A DNA stretch of 64,000 bases from contig NZ_FNRO01000014.1 in NCBI RefSeq assembly GCF_900107745.1, positions 111,884-175,883 of the forward strand. Direction: 5' to 3'. The DNA comes from Variovorax sp. YR216 (GTDB lineage Bacteria > Pseudomonadota > Gammaproteobacteria > Burkholderiales > Burkholderiaceae_C). Below, in pieces: positions 27,916 to 39,907 of this stretch. The translations under genes and the position numbers were made by a program. Position 1 is the first letter of the stretch. Every line of letters begins with the position of its first letter. The notes under the pieces were generated by a model. It was not told the DNA's origin. It did not search any database and saw only the letters and a program-made list of their open reading frames with translations.

Positions 27916-28956
27916 GTGACATCGCCCGACCTGCCCGAATTGCTGGAGCTCCAGGCGCTTGCCAGACTGGCAGGCGCGAGCATGACGCGCCGCGTGCTGG
28001 GCGAGGTCGAGGCCGGCGCGCAGCGCTTCCCGCTCGAGGCCTTCATCCTCGGCAGCAGCGCGCCCGAAGCGCCGGCGGTCGGCTTCTTCGGCGGCGTGCA
28101 CGGACTGGAGCGCATCGGTGCGGAAGTCACCATCGCCTACCTGCGCAGCCTCGTGATGCGGCTGCAGTGGGACTCCACCGTGCAGCGTCTGCTGGAAGAC
28201 GTGCGGCTGGTGTTCATGCCGGTGGTCAATCCGGGCGGGCTGTGGCTCGGCACGCGCGCGAATCCGAACGGCGTGGACCTGATGCGCAATGCGCCGGTCG
28301 AGTCGGTCGAGCGCGTTCCCTTCCTCATCGGCGGCCAGCGCATGAGCGCCACCCTGCCGTGGTTCCGCGGCGCGTCGGGCGCACCGATGGAGCGCGAGAG
28401 CGCGGCGCTGTGCGAGCTGGTCGACACCGAACTGCTGAATCGCCCCTTCAGCATCGCGATCGACTGCCACTCGGGCTTCGGCCTCGCCGACCGCATCTGG
28501 TTCCCGTTCGCGCATGCGTCGCGGCCGATCGCGCATCTGGCCGAGATGCACGCGCTGTGCGGGATCGTGGACGACACGCTGCTGCATCACCGCTACGTGC
28601 TGGAGCCGCAGAGCCGCCAGTACCTCGCGCACGGCGACCTGTGGGATCACCTCTACCTGCGCGCCTGCGAGCGCGGGCGGGTGTTCCTTCCGCTCACGCT
28701 GGAGATGGGCTCGTGGCTCTGGGTGAAGAAGAACCCGCGGCAGCTCTTCTCGCGGCACGGCATCTTCAATCCGATGATCGAGCACCGGCAGCAGCGCGTG
28801 CTGCGCCGTCATGTGGGCTGGCTGGACTTCCTCACGCGTGCCGCATGCAGCCACGAGCGCTGGCTGCCCACGGGTGCGGCCCGGGAGGAACACACGCGCC
28901 GCGCGCTCGCGCGCTGGTACGCCGGCGATCGCCAACGGGGAAAGGGCGGGCGGTGA
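27916..28956 (+). CDS. M14-type metallo-carboxypeptidase / deacylase
   Basis: This 346-residue protein has the zinc-site pattern of the M14 and succinylglutamate desuccinylase group: H and E in GGVHGLERIGAE, and a third His in AIDCHSGFG. NPGGLWLGTRANPNGVDLMRN is the substrate-side segment. A likely general base Glu lies in LTLEMGSW. It has no signal peptide, so it probably acts in the cytoplasm. The substrate is unknown. It starts with GTG at 27916 without an evident ribosome site. Its stop overlaps the next gene by four bases (GTGA), so the two are an operon. Confidence 0.82.
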   Translation: MTSPDLPELLELQALARLAGASMTRRVLGEVEAGAQRFPLEAFILGSSAPEAPAVGFFGGVHGLERIGAEVTIAYLRSLVMRLQWDSTVQRLLEDVRLVFMPVVNPGGLWLGTRANPNGVDLMRNAPVESVERVPFLIGGQRMSATLPWFRGASGAPMERESAALCELVDTELLNRPFSIAIDCHSGFGLADRIWFPFAHASRPIAHLAEMHALCGIVDDTLLHHRYVLEPQSRQYLAHGDLWDHLYLRACERGRVFLPLTLEMGSWLWVKKNPRQLFSRHGIFNPMIEHRQQRVLRRHVGWLDFLTRAACSHERWLPTGAAREEHTRRALARWYAGDRQRGKGGR

Positions 28957-29750
28957 CCACCTGGGTGCTGCTGCGCGGGCTGACGCGCGAGGCCGGCCAC
29001 TGGGGCGCGTTCCCGGCGCTGCTGCAGGCGCGTCTGCCCGCGGGCAACCGCGTCATCGCGATCGACCTGCCTGGCAACGGCCATCTGAACGATGAACGCA
29101 GTCCGGCCCGGATCGAGGCTTATGTCGACCACTGCCGCCGGCAGCTGCATGCGCTTGGCGTGGCGACGCCGGTGCATGTGGTGGCGATGTCGCTCGGCGC
29201 GATGGTCGCGGCCGACTGGGCCTCGCGGCATCCCGGGGAGCTGGCGGGCTGCGTGCTGATCAACACCAGCCTGCGGCCCTTCAGCCCGTGGTATCGCCGA
29301 CTGCGGCCCGCGAACTACGGTCCCCTGCTGGGCGTCGTGTGGCCCGGGAGCGATTCCCGCGCGCGCGAGCAGACGATTCTCCGGCTGACCACGCGGCATC
29401 CGGCGGACGCGGCCGGCACTGTCGACGCATGGACCGCGCTGCGCGAAGCGCGGCCCGTGAGCGGTGCGAACGCGCTGCGCCAACTGTGGGCCGCGATGCG
29501 CTACCGCGCTTCCGCAGAGGCGCCGGCCGTGCCGCTGCTCGTGCTCTCGAGCCGGCGCGACGGGCTGGTGGACGTGCGCTGCTCGCAGCGCCTCGCGCGG
29601 GCGTGGCGGGCGCCGATCGCCCAACACGCCACGGCGGGCCACGATCTGCCGCTCGACGACGGGCCGTGGGTGGCCGACCAGGTCGCGCGATGGGCGGCCG
29701 CGCTCACTGGTGGCCGTCCGCCGGACGCAGCACGTTGTCCTTCAGCGTGA
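28953..29750 (+). CDS. Alpha/beta-fold hydrolase
   Basis: The 265-residue alpha/beta hydrolase starts with GTG overlapping the upstream stop. The HG oxyanion region is replaced by LLRGLTREAGHWG, and the nucleophile elbow is AMSLGA, with Ala in the first Gly position. The acid is in SSRRDGLVD and the catalytic His in AGHDLPLDDG. It probably hydrolyses an ester or amide. Being coupled to the M14 enzyme gene suggests a shared substrate route. The last 47 bases overlap the convergent glycine-zipper gene. Confidence 0.82.
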   Translation: MTTWVLLRGLTREAGHWGAFPALLQARLPAGNRVIAIDLPGNGHLNDERSPARIEAYVDHCRRQLHALGVATPVHVVAMSLGAMVAADWASRHPGELAGCVLINTSLRPFSPWYRRLRPANYGPLLGVVWPGSDSRAREQTILRLTTRHPADAAGTVDAWTALREARPVSGANALRQLWAAMRYRASAEAPAVPLLVLSSRRDGLVDVRCSQRLARAWRAPIAQHATAGHDLPLDDGPWVADQVARWAAALTGGRPPDAARCPSA

Positions 29751-30414
29751 CCGCCTTGCCGACCGGCGGGGCGGTAGCGGTCTCCACGGTGCGCAGCGTG
29801 CCGTTGTCCATGCGGACGCTGACCTTGTAGACCGTCTCCATGTGCGTGCGCTTCTCGACTTCGTTGCCCGCGAAGCCACCGCCCACTGCACCGGCCACGG
29901 TTGCCAGCGTGCGGCCCCGGCCACTGCCGATCTGGTTGCCGAGCACGCCGCCCACCACGCCGCCCGCGACCGCCCCGACGCCGGTGGTGGGCTTCTGCCG
30001 CTTGATCGTCTGGACCGATTCGACATGTCCGCACACCGAGCACACCTTGTGCGTGGGCGGCGGCGGTGCCGCGGCCTCACCCGCAGCCATGACCGGTGCG
30101 GCGCTGCCCGCCGGGGTGTTCGGCGGAATGACGGCCGGTGCCCGTACCGGCGGCGGTGGCGGGGTCACGGCAGCGACCGCCTGAGGCGGCGGGTCGGAGG
30201 GCGCCTGCACTGCGGGCGGCTTGAAATCGTCCGGCGCGCGCACCAGCGGCGCTGCGGCGAGCGAGGTCGCCTGCGGCTGCGTCGCGCTGTCGAGCTGCTT
30301 GTGGACCAGTGCGCCGCCGAGCGCCGCCACCGCGATTGACAGCACGCCGATGGCGATCCAGAGCACGCGGGACGACCGGACCGCAGGTGGGGTGACGATG
30401 GAATTCGAGTCCAT
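29704..30414 (-). CDS. Glycine-zipper 2TM-domain membrane protein
   Basis: This 236-residue protein has one N-terminal membrane anchor (about residues 17-38) and a long Pro/Ala-rich region. A CSVCGH pair of cysteines follows, then the glycine-zipper domain (GVGAVAGGVVGGVLGNQIG and a second GAVGGGFAGNEVEKR). The family is found in the envelope and is sometimes linked to outer-membrane lipoprotein SlyB-like proteins. The start at ATG 30414 has AAGGGAA upstream; longer in-frame starts exist. Function is unknown. Confidence 0.8.
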   Translation of the reverse strand: MDSNSIVTPPAVRSSRVLWIAIGVLSIAVAALGGALVHKQLDSATQPQATSLAAAPLVRAPDDFKPPAVQAPSDPPPQAVAAVTPPPPPVRAPAVIPPNTPAGSAAPVMAAGEAAAPPPPTHKVCSVCGHVESVQTIKRQKPTTGVGAVAGGVVGGVLGNQIGSGRGRTLATVAGAVGGGFAGNEVEKRTHMETVYKVSVRMDNGTLRTVETATAPPVGKAVTLKDNVLRPADGHQ

Positions 30415-30502
30415 GGGGATTCCCTTCACTTTCATGGTCCGGCTGCGGGACACCGGCCCCCTGTGAGCATCGCCGATGCAACGCGTCTGTCAATTCACCG
30501 GG

Positions 30503-30515
30503 GTCCTACACGCCC
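30503..30515 (+). promoter_or_regulatory. 13-mer shared upstream of two signalling genes
   Basis: GTCCTACACGCCC occurs here, 113 bases before the hybrid kinase start, and again at 36784-36796 in front of the receiver-protein gene. At this copy a GTAGG 15 bases further on makes an imperfect inverted repeat with CCTAC. It may be a common regulator site. Confidence 0.35.
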
Positions 30516-30628
30516 CGGGTGCAGTAGGGCGCGGGGCGCACGTCGTCGCGCGGTGTTATCCGACACAGCAATGGGCCGGACTCCGGCACGCTCAAAAGGT
30601 TTTTTGCTGCCCTTTGCAACCGCCCTTC

Positions 30629-34092
<3,464 letters not shown>

Positions 34093-34096
<4 letters not shown>

Positions 34097-34944
34097 CCCA
34101 GGGAATGCCGTCCGCGCCGCTGCGCCCGCCGAGCGACACCGACATCGAGCTGCGGCTGCTGATGGAGGCCATCTTCCTCAAGTACAGCTACGACTTCCGC
34201 AACTACACCGGCGCCTCGCAGAAGCGGCGCGTGCTTTATGCGCTCGACCAACTCGACCTGCCGAGCATCTCCGCGCTGCAGGACAAGGTGCTGCGCGAGC
34301 CGGCGACCTTCGCGCGGCTGCTGCAGTACCTGACGATTCCGGTGAGCGAGATGTTCCGCGACCCCGACTACTTCCTGGCGCTGCGGCGCCAGGTGGTGCC
34401 GCATCTGCACACCTATGCGTCGCTCAAGGTGTGGGTGGCCGGGTGCAGCACCGGCGAGGAGGTGTTCTCGCTCGCCATCCTGCTGCGCGAGGAGGGGCTG
34501 CTGGAGCGCACGCTGATCTATGCGACGGATATCAACCCGGCCTCGCTGGAGAAGGCGCGCAAGGGCATCTTTCCGCTCGAATCGATCCAGGGCTATACCG
34601 GCAACTACCAGCGCGGCGGCGGGCTTCGCTCTTTTTCCGACTACTACACCGCGGCCTACGACGCCGCGCGCTTCGACCCGTCGCTCTGCGCAAACGTGAT
34701 CTTCGCGGACCACAGCCTGGCGACCGACAGCGTCTTCGCGGAGACGCACCTTGTCTCGTGCCGCAACGTCCTCATCTATTTCAACCGGCCGTTGCAGGAC
34801 CGCGCGCTCGGGCTGTTCCACGAGTCCCTGTGCCACCGCGGCTTCCTCGGGCTGGGGGCCAAGGAGAGCATCGATTTCTCCGCCTACGCGAGCCGCTTCG
34901 AGGTGCTGTCCCGCGGCGAGCGCATCTACAGGAAGGCCACATGA
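34093..34944 (+). CDS. CheR-type protein-glutamate methyltransferase
   Basis: The 283-residue CheR family methyltransferase has the N-terminal helical domain (YDFRNYTGASQKRRV), the SAM-binding motif VWVAGCSTGEEVFS and the SCRNVLIYF motif. In chemotaxis such enzymes methylate receptor glutamates. Here there is no receptor, CheA or CheW gene in the window, so its target is probably the hybrid kinase or an unknown protein. The GTG start at 34093 overlaps the kinase stop by four bases and has GGAG five bases upstream. The stop overlaps the next ATG (ATGA). Confidence 0.9.
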
Positions 34945-35567
34945 CAGGTTCGTCCGACGCATCGAACGCGGTGACCGACACCGGCGATGTGCGCGCGGTG
35001 CGCATTGTGGTGATCGGCGCCTCCGCGGGCGGCGTGGATGCATTGCTCACGCTGCTGTCGGGACTTCCGGCCGGCTGGCGCCTGCCGATCGTGGTGGTGC
35101 TCCATCTTCCGGAGCAGTATCAAAGCCGCCTCCCGGAGGTCTTCTCGCAGCGTTTGCCGTTCACGGCCCGCGAGGCGGAAGACAAACTGCCGGTGGCCGA
35201 CGGGACGCTCTATTTCGCGCCTCCGGGCTACCACCTGTCGATCGAATCGGACCTCTGCTTCTCGCTGAGCTGTGAGCCGCCGGTGCTGTTCTCGCGCCCT
35301 GCGATCGACGTCCTCATGAGCTCCGCGGCCGACGCCTGCGGACCTGCGCTTGTCGGCATTCTCCTGACCGGCGCGAACGAGGATGGCGCGCAGGGACTGC
35401 TGCGCATCCGCGAGGCGGGCGGGCTGACGGTCGTGCAGGACCCGGCCGAGGCGTCCGCGCCGACGATGCCGCTCGCCGCGCTGGCGCTTCACGAACCCGA
35501 TCATGTCCTGCCCCTGCGCGAGATTCGCGCGCTGCTGATGCAGCTGGATGCCGCCCATGCCCATTGA
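34941..35567 (+). CDS. Stand-alone CheB-type methylesterase domain
   Basis: The 208-residue CheB C-terminal catalytic domain has no receiver domain. The active-site triad is visible as Ser in GASAGG, His in VVLHLPEQY and Asp in TGANEDGAQG. It would demethylate or deamidate glutamate side chains, opposing the CheR next to it. Lacking the receiver domain, it must be controlled by partners or be constitutive. The ATG at 34941 has an AGGAAGG site. The end overlaps the next gene by 20 bases. Confidence 0.9.
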   Translation: MTGSSDASNAVTDTGDVRAVRIVVIGASAGGVDALLTLLSGLPAGWRLPIVVVLHLPEQYQSRLPEVFSQRLPFTAREAEDKLPVADGTLYFAPPGYHLSIESDLCFSLSCEPPVLFSRPAIDVLMSSAADACGPALVGILLTGANEDGAQGLLRIREAGGLTVVQDPAEASAPTMPLAALALHEPDHVLPLREIRALLMQLDAAHAH

Positions 35568-36762
35568 TGTCGAAAGCAAGCTGCTGATCGTCGACGACCT
35601 GCCGGAGAACCTGCTGGCGCTCGACGCCCTGATCCGCGGCCCGTCGCGCCACGTGTTCCGCGCGATGTCGGGCGAAGAGGCACTCGCGCTGCTGCTGGAG
35701 CACGAGTTCGCGCTCGCGATCATCGACGTGCAGATGCCGGACCTGAACGGCTTCGAGCTGGCGGAGATGATGCGCAGCACCGAACGCACGCGGCACATCC
35801 CGATCATCTTCGTGAGCGCCGCAGGCCGCGAGATGAACTACGCCTTCAAGGGCTATGAGAGCGGCGCGGTCGACTTCCTGCAGAAGCCGCTCGACGCGCA
35901 TGCGGTGAACGGCAAGGTGAGCGTCTTCGTGGACCTCCATCGCCATCGCAAGGCGCTGCGGCACGAGATGGATGCACTGGCCGCGTCGCACCGCCAGCAG
36001 GAGGAACTCGTACAGCAGCTGCAGAGCGCGCAGCGCGAGCTGGAGCGTGCGGTGCGCATGCGCGACGACTTCATGTCGATGGTGTCGCACGAGCTGCGCA
36101 CGCCGCTCAATACGCTGTACCTGGAGACGCAGGTGCGCAAGCTGCATCTCGGCAAGGGCAACACCGCAGCCTTCGCGCCGGACCGCCTGCCGGCGATGAT
36201 CGAGCGCGACCAGCGGCAGATCCAGAACATGGTTCGCCTGATCGACGACATGCTCGACGTGACGCGCATGCGCAGCGGCTCGCTGTCGATCCGGCCCAAG
36301 CCGACCGACCTCGCGGCGCTCGCGCGTGGCGTGGTGGAAGGGCTTGCGCAGCAGGCCGAGGCCGCGGGGTCGCGCATCGAGCTGCATGCACCCGGGCGTG
36401 TCGACGGCGTGTGGGACGAGTTCCGCATCGAGCAGGTGCTGACCAACCTGCTGACCAACGCGCTGCGCTATGGGGACGCGAAGCCGGTCCGCGTGGCGGT
36501 GGAGCAGGCTGGCGGAGTGGCCCGCATGACGGTGCGCGACCAGGGCATCGGCGTCGCGCCGGAGGATCAGGAGCGCATCTTCGAGCAATTCGAGCGCACC
36601 GACGACAGCCGCAGGCACGCGGCCGGGCTCGGGCTGGGGCTCTACATCACACGGGAAATCGTCCGCCTGCACGGCGGCGACATCGCACTGGAAAGCCGCC
36701 TGGGCGAAGGCTCGGAATTCCGCGTCACGCTGCCCCTGGAGGCCCCGGCGCAGGACGCCTGA
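35548..36762 (+). CDS. Receiver-histidine kinase fusion protein
   Basis: This 404-residue cytoplasmic protein has a receiver domain at the N-terminus (LLIVDDLPENLLALD; phospho-Asp in IIDVQMPDL). A short coiled coil leads to HisKA (MVSHELRTPLNTL) and an ATPase domain (LTNLLTNALRYGD, DQGIGVAPED, GLGLGLYITRE). It has no membrane span. Such RR-kinases can relay phosphate from an upstream hybrid kinase back into a network, with the receiver controlling kinase output. It overlaps the CheB gene. ATG 35548 or 35557 may be used; neither has a strong ribosome site. Confidence 0.9.
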   Translation: MPPMPIDVESKLLIVDDLPENLLALDALIRGPSRHVFRAMSGEEALALLLEHEFALAIIDVQMPDLNGFELAEMMRSTERTRHIPIIFVSAAGREMNYAFKGYESGAVDFLQKPLDAHAVNGKVSVFVDLHRHRKALRHEMDALAASHRQQEELVQQLQSAQRELERAVRMRDDFMSMVSHELRTPLNTLYLETQVRKLHLGKGNTAAFAPDRLPAMIERDQRQIQNMVRLIDDMLDVTRMRSGSLSIRPKPTDLAALARGVVEGLAQQAEAAGSRIELHAPGRVDGVWDEFRIEQVLTNLLTNALRYGDAKPVRVAVEQAGGVARMTVRDQGIGVAPEDQERIFEQFERTDDSRRHAAGLGLGLYITREIVRLHGGDIALESRLGEGSEFRVTLPLEAPAQDA

Positions 36763-36783
36763 GGAGGGTGCAGGCGGGGATGT

Positions 36784-36796
36784 GTCCTACACGCCC
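36784..36796 (+). promoter_or_regulatory. 13-mer shared upstream of two signalling genes (second copy)
   Basis: Identical to 30503-30515. It lies between the receiver-kinase gene and the single-domain receiver gene, 52 bases before the GTG start. Here GTGT-CCT-ACAC forms a small inverted repeat. Confidence 0.35.
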
Positions 36797-36848
36797 TGGC
36801 CCGTTGCCGGTTCCATACTGTGAAGCTGCCTTCCCGGAGATTCCTGAA

Positions 36849-37205
36849 GTGAACGTATTGATCGTCGACGACAACGAGGCCGCGGCGGACCTGCTGCAGG
36901 AGCTGCTCGTCCTGCAGGATCACACGGCGCGTTGCACCTACACCGGCCGGCAGGCGCTGGAGGCGGCCGCGGGCGAGGCTTTCGATGCCGCCCTCGTCGA
37001 TCTCACGCTGCCCGATTTCCCGGGGACCGAAGTGGCCCGGCAACTGCGCGCCGCCGCACGGGGCGCGCCGCCGTTGATCGTGGCGATTTCCGGTTACGCG
37101 GCCGACGAAACCACCAGCGGAACCGGCCTGTTCGATCACCATCTGCAAAAGCCCATCGACTTCGACGCGCTCGACCAGATCCTGTCGCGGGCCGCAGGCC
37201 GATGA
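36849..37205 (+). CDS. Single-domain response regulator
   Basis: A receiver domain of 118 residues and nothing else: DD acid pocket in LIVDDNEAA, phospho-Asp in AALVDLTLPDFPG, Thr/Ser switch in VAISGY and Lys in HHLQKPIDF. With no output domain it probably acts as a phosphate shuttle or a protein-binding switch in the island's network. It starts with GTG (36849) following GGAG at nine bases. The stop overlaps the next start (ATGA). Confidence 0.87.
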   Translation: MNVLIVDDNEAAADLLQELLVLQDHTARCTYTGRQALEAAAGEAFDAALVDLTLPDFPGTEVARQLRAAARGAPPLIVAISGYAADETTSGTGLFDHHLQKPIDFDALDQILSRAAGR

Positions 37206-37888
37206 AGGCTTCCCCCGGCGCGCGAAGCTGGATGGCGGCAGGTGTGCGCCATGAGCTGCTCACGCGCGCGCTTCCCGCACTGCGGCACGACATGGCCGCA
37301 CCGGTGTCGGTGATCCGCATGGGCCTGCTGGTGCTCAAGCGCCAAGCTGCCTCGGCGCCCGACTCGGCGGGCTGGATGGAACGGCTCTCGCTCATCGAGG
37401 ACCAGGTGGGGCTGCTCGCCAGCGGCGTGCACTCGCTGCGCGCGTGGGAGCTCTCGACGATCGACGAGGGGATCACGCGCAGCGAGCTGGTGGCGCAATG
37501 CACCGCGCTCATGCGCGTGGCCTTCGAGCTGCGTGGCATCGGCCTGCTGGTGGCCGAGGAGCTCTCGCCGGACAAGGACGAGATGCGCTTCCCATCCGGC
37601 GCCGCGCTGCGCTACATGCTGCTGGGCGCGCTGGGCTACCTGCACGACACCGCGCCGCACCTGGGCGAGATCTGCATCGAGGCAGACGGCGACGAGGCCC
37701 TGCGCCTGCTGGCGCGCCGTGGCGAATCCGAGCCGGCCGATCCGCTCGCGGGCGCGCACCGCGCGCCAAGGGCACTGGCCATCGATGCGGTCGCGCTGCA
37801 ATCGCTGGCAGAAGGGTTGGGGTACCCGGTCTCGGTCGAGCCCGAGTCGGTGCGCTTCGGCTTGCGGACCGCGCCGGCCGAGATCTGA
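37202..37888 (+). CDS. Degenerate histidine-kinase-like protein, possible phosphotransfer or anti-kinase protein
   Basis: This 228-residue protein has a dimerisation/His-box-like helix with a candidate His (LPALRHDMAAPVSVIRMGLLVLKR, around residue 29) in the position of a kinase H-box. The region where an ATPase domain should be lacks the N box, the DxGxG and the GLGL glycine loops. It could be a histidine phosphotransfer protein or a pseudokinase made to accept phosphate from the receiver gene to which it is translationally coupled. No domain name can be given with confidence. It ends the six-gene operon. Confidence 0.65.
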   Translation: MKASPGARSWMAAGVRHELLTRALPALRHDMAAPVSVIRMGLLVLKRQAASAPDSAGWMERLSLIEDQVGLLASGVHSLRAWELSTIDEGITRSELVAQCTALMRVAFELRGIGLLVAEELSPDKDEMRFPSGAALRYMLLGALGYLHDTAPHLGEICIEADGDEALRLLARRGESEPADPLAGAHRAPRALAIDAVALQSLAEGLGYPVSVEPESVRFGLRTAPAEI

Positions 37889-37903
37889 AGCCCGGCGCGC
37901 GGC

Positions 37904-39907
37904 TCAGCAGGCCGCGAGGATCGGCGCGCGCTTCGTCGAAAGCAGTGCGCGGAGCTTCGCCGGAGCGACGGGCTTCGTCAGCAGCATCACGCCGCCCTTG
38001 CGCAGCCGCTGCAGCGCCTCGGGGCCGGTGGCGCCCGAGACCAGCACCGCCAGCGCGTCGGGCTGCAGTCGGCGCGTGTCCTCGATGACTTCCATGCCGT
38101 CTTCCTCGCCGTCGAGCTGGAGGTCGCAGAGCACCACGTCGAAGTGCGCGTTGGTCTTGTCGAGCCGGGTCAGCGCCTCCTTGCGGGTGGAGGCGCAGTC
38201 CACCTGGCAGCCCCAGAGTTCGAGCAGCGTGCGGCTGCCGTCGAGGATGGCCGGGTCGTCGTCCACCACCAGGCAGTGCAGGCCGGCGAGTGGCGCCGCG
38301 GCGGCGGCTTCCTTCGCCGGTGCGGCGACCAGACGCGGGTGGGCGATCGGCAAGTCGAGCGAGAAGGTGCTGCCTGCCTGCAGTGCCGAGCGCAGCTTGA
38401 TGCGCGTGCCCAGCAGCAGCGCGATGCGTGCGCAGATCGCGAGGCCGAGGCCGAAGCCCTGGCGGCGGTCGCGCTCGGTGTTCGCGACCTGGTAGAACTC
38501 TTCGAAGATGCGCGTCTGGTGGATCGGCGCGATGCCGACGCCGTTGTCGCGCACCTCGATGCGCACCGCGCCGCCGCGCCGGCGCGCGACCACGAGCACC
38601 GTGCCGTCGGTCGGCGTGTGGCGGATCGCATTGCTGACCAGGTTGCCGACGATGCGCAGCAGCAGGGCCGGATCGGTGTTGACGGCAAGCCCCCGGTCCT
38701 TCCAGACCACTCGCACGCGCGCGGCGGCGGCCGCGGCGGCATGCTGCGCCTCGAGCTGGTCGAACAGGCTCGCGAGCGACACGCCGGCGATTGCGGGCGT
38801 CAGCACCTGCGCATCGAGCCGCGAGATCTCCAGCAGATCGTCGAGCAGCACGCCCATGAAGTCGGTCGCTTCCTGAAGGCGAAGCACCGCGGGGCGCTGC
38901 GTCGGGCTGGCAGTGGGAAGCAGCCCGTCGATGAAGAGGCCCATCGCATGCAGCGGCTGCCGCAGGTCGTGGCTCGCGGCGGCCAGGAAGCGTGCGCGGG
39001 AGAGCGCGGCCTGCTCGGCCTCGGCCATGCGCTGAAGGGCCACCGCGGTGGCCTCGCGCACCTGCTCGTCGCTGATCTGCTGGTTGCGCTGAAGCCGTTC
39101 GGCGAGGCGATTGATGTCGTGGGCCAGGTTGGCGAACTCGTGCCGTGTCCGCCGGCGGATGCCGGCATCGTCGTCGTCCTCGTCCGAGCCGGAGGTCACC
39201 ACGTTGCAGCGCGCGTCGAACAGGCCGGCTTCGAGCGCGGCGACGGTGCGCGAGATGCGCCGCAGCGGCTGCGCGACCGCGCGCGCGGTGTGCCGCACCC
39301 AGGCCCACGCGGCCAGCAGCGCGAGCAACGCGATGCCGATGCCGGCCATCAGCAGGCGCGTGCGCTCATGCGCGTAGGCGGTGGTGTCGCGGAAGGTCTG
39401 CACGAGCCCGATCGACGCGTCGCCCGCGGTGGTCGAGCCGGCCGGTGCGAAGGCGGTGGCGCGCGAGGCTTCCCGCAGCGTGACCGGCGCGGTGAACATC
39501 CGAAGCTCGCCCATGGGGGCGGTCTTCGGTCCGGCGGAGACGAACACGCCCGCGCTGTTGCTGATCTCGACGCGCGTGACCTGTCCGCCGCGCAGCGCGG
39601 CGTTGGCGACGTTCTGCAGTGCCGGCACGTCGCCCGCATAGAGACTCAGGTCCGACATCGCCGCCACCTGGCGCGCGACGGCCTGCCCCTCGGCGTCGAA
39701 AGCCGATTCGAGCGCATCGAGGCGGCTGTGGGTGAACCAGCCGGTGAGTGCCAGCGCCACGATGACGCACGGCACCACGCCGAGGCGGAACAGGTCGCGC
39801 TGCAGGTTGCCGGCCACGACGACATCGCGGCTCACCGGGGTGGCCGCCGCATCGTCCGGCTGCACGTCGGACGACGGCGCGATCAGGGGTGGGGTGGTGG
39901 AGGTCAT
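37904..39907 (-). CDS. Membrane hybrid histidine kinase with receiver domain
   Basis: The 667-residue protein has two membrane spans (about 40-60 and 185-208) around a periplasmic sensor domain of about 125 residues. A HAMP-like linker and coiled coil lead to HisKA with SHDLRQPLHAMG, an ATPase domain (NLVSNAIRHT, DNGVGIAP, GFGLGLAI) and a C-terminal receiver (VVDDDPAILDG; phospho-Asp in VVLCDLQLDG). The gene follows the binding-protein gene with a four-base ATGA overlap. That suggests the periplasmic protein presents a ligand to this sensor in the manner of TorT and TorS. The direct regulator is not obvious. Confidence 0.92.
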   Translation of the reverse strand: MTSTTPPLIAPSSDVQPDDAAATPVSRDVVVAGNLQRDLFRLGVVPCVIVALALTGWFTHSRLDALESAFDAEGQAVARQVAAMSDLSLYAGDVPALQNVANAALRGGQVTRVEISNSAGVFVSAGPKTAPMGELRMFTAPVTLREASRATAFAPAGSTTAGDASIGLVQTFRDTTAYAHERTRLLMAGIGIALLALLAAWAWVRHTARAVAQPLRRISRTVAALEAGLFDARCNVVTSGSDEDDDDAGIRRRTRHEFANLAHDINRLAERLQRNQQISDEQVREATAVALQRMAEAEQAALSRARFLAAASHDLRQPLHAMGLFIDGLLPTASPTQRPAVLRLQEATDFMGVLLDDLLEISRLDAQVLTPAIAGVSLASLFDQLEAQHAAAAAAARVRVVWKDRGLAVNTDPALLLRIVGNLVSNAIRHTPTDGTVLVVARRRGGAVRIEVRDNGVGIAPIHQTRIFEEFYQVANTERDRRQGFGLGLAICARIALLLGTRIKLRSALQAGSTFSLDLPIAHPRLVAAPAKEAAAAAPLAGLHCLVVDDDPAILDGSRTLLELWGCQVDCASTRKEALTRLDKTNAHFDVVLCDLQLDGEEDGMEVIEDTRRLQPDALAVLVSGATGPEALQRLRKGGVMLLTKPVAPAKLRALLSTKRAPILAAC

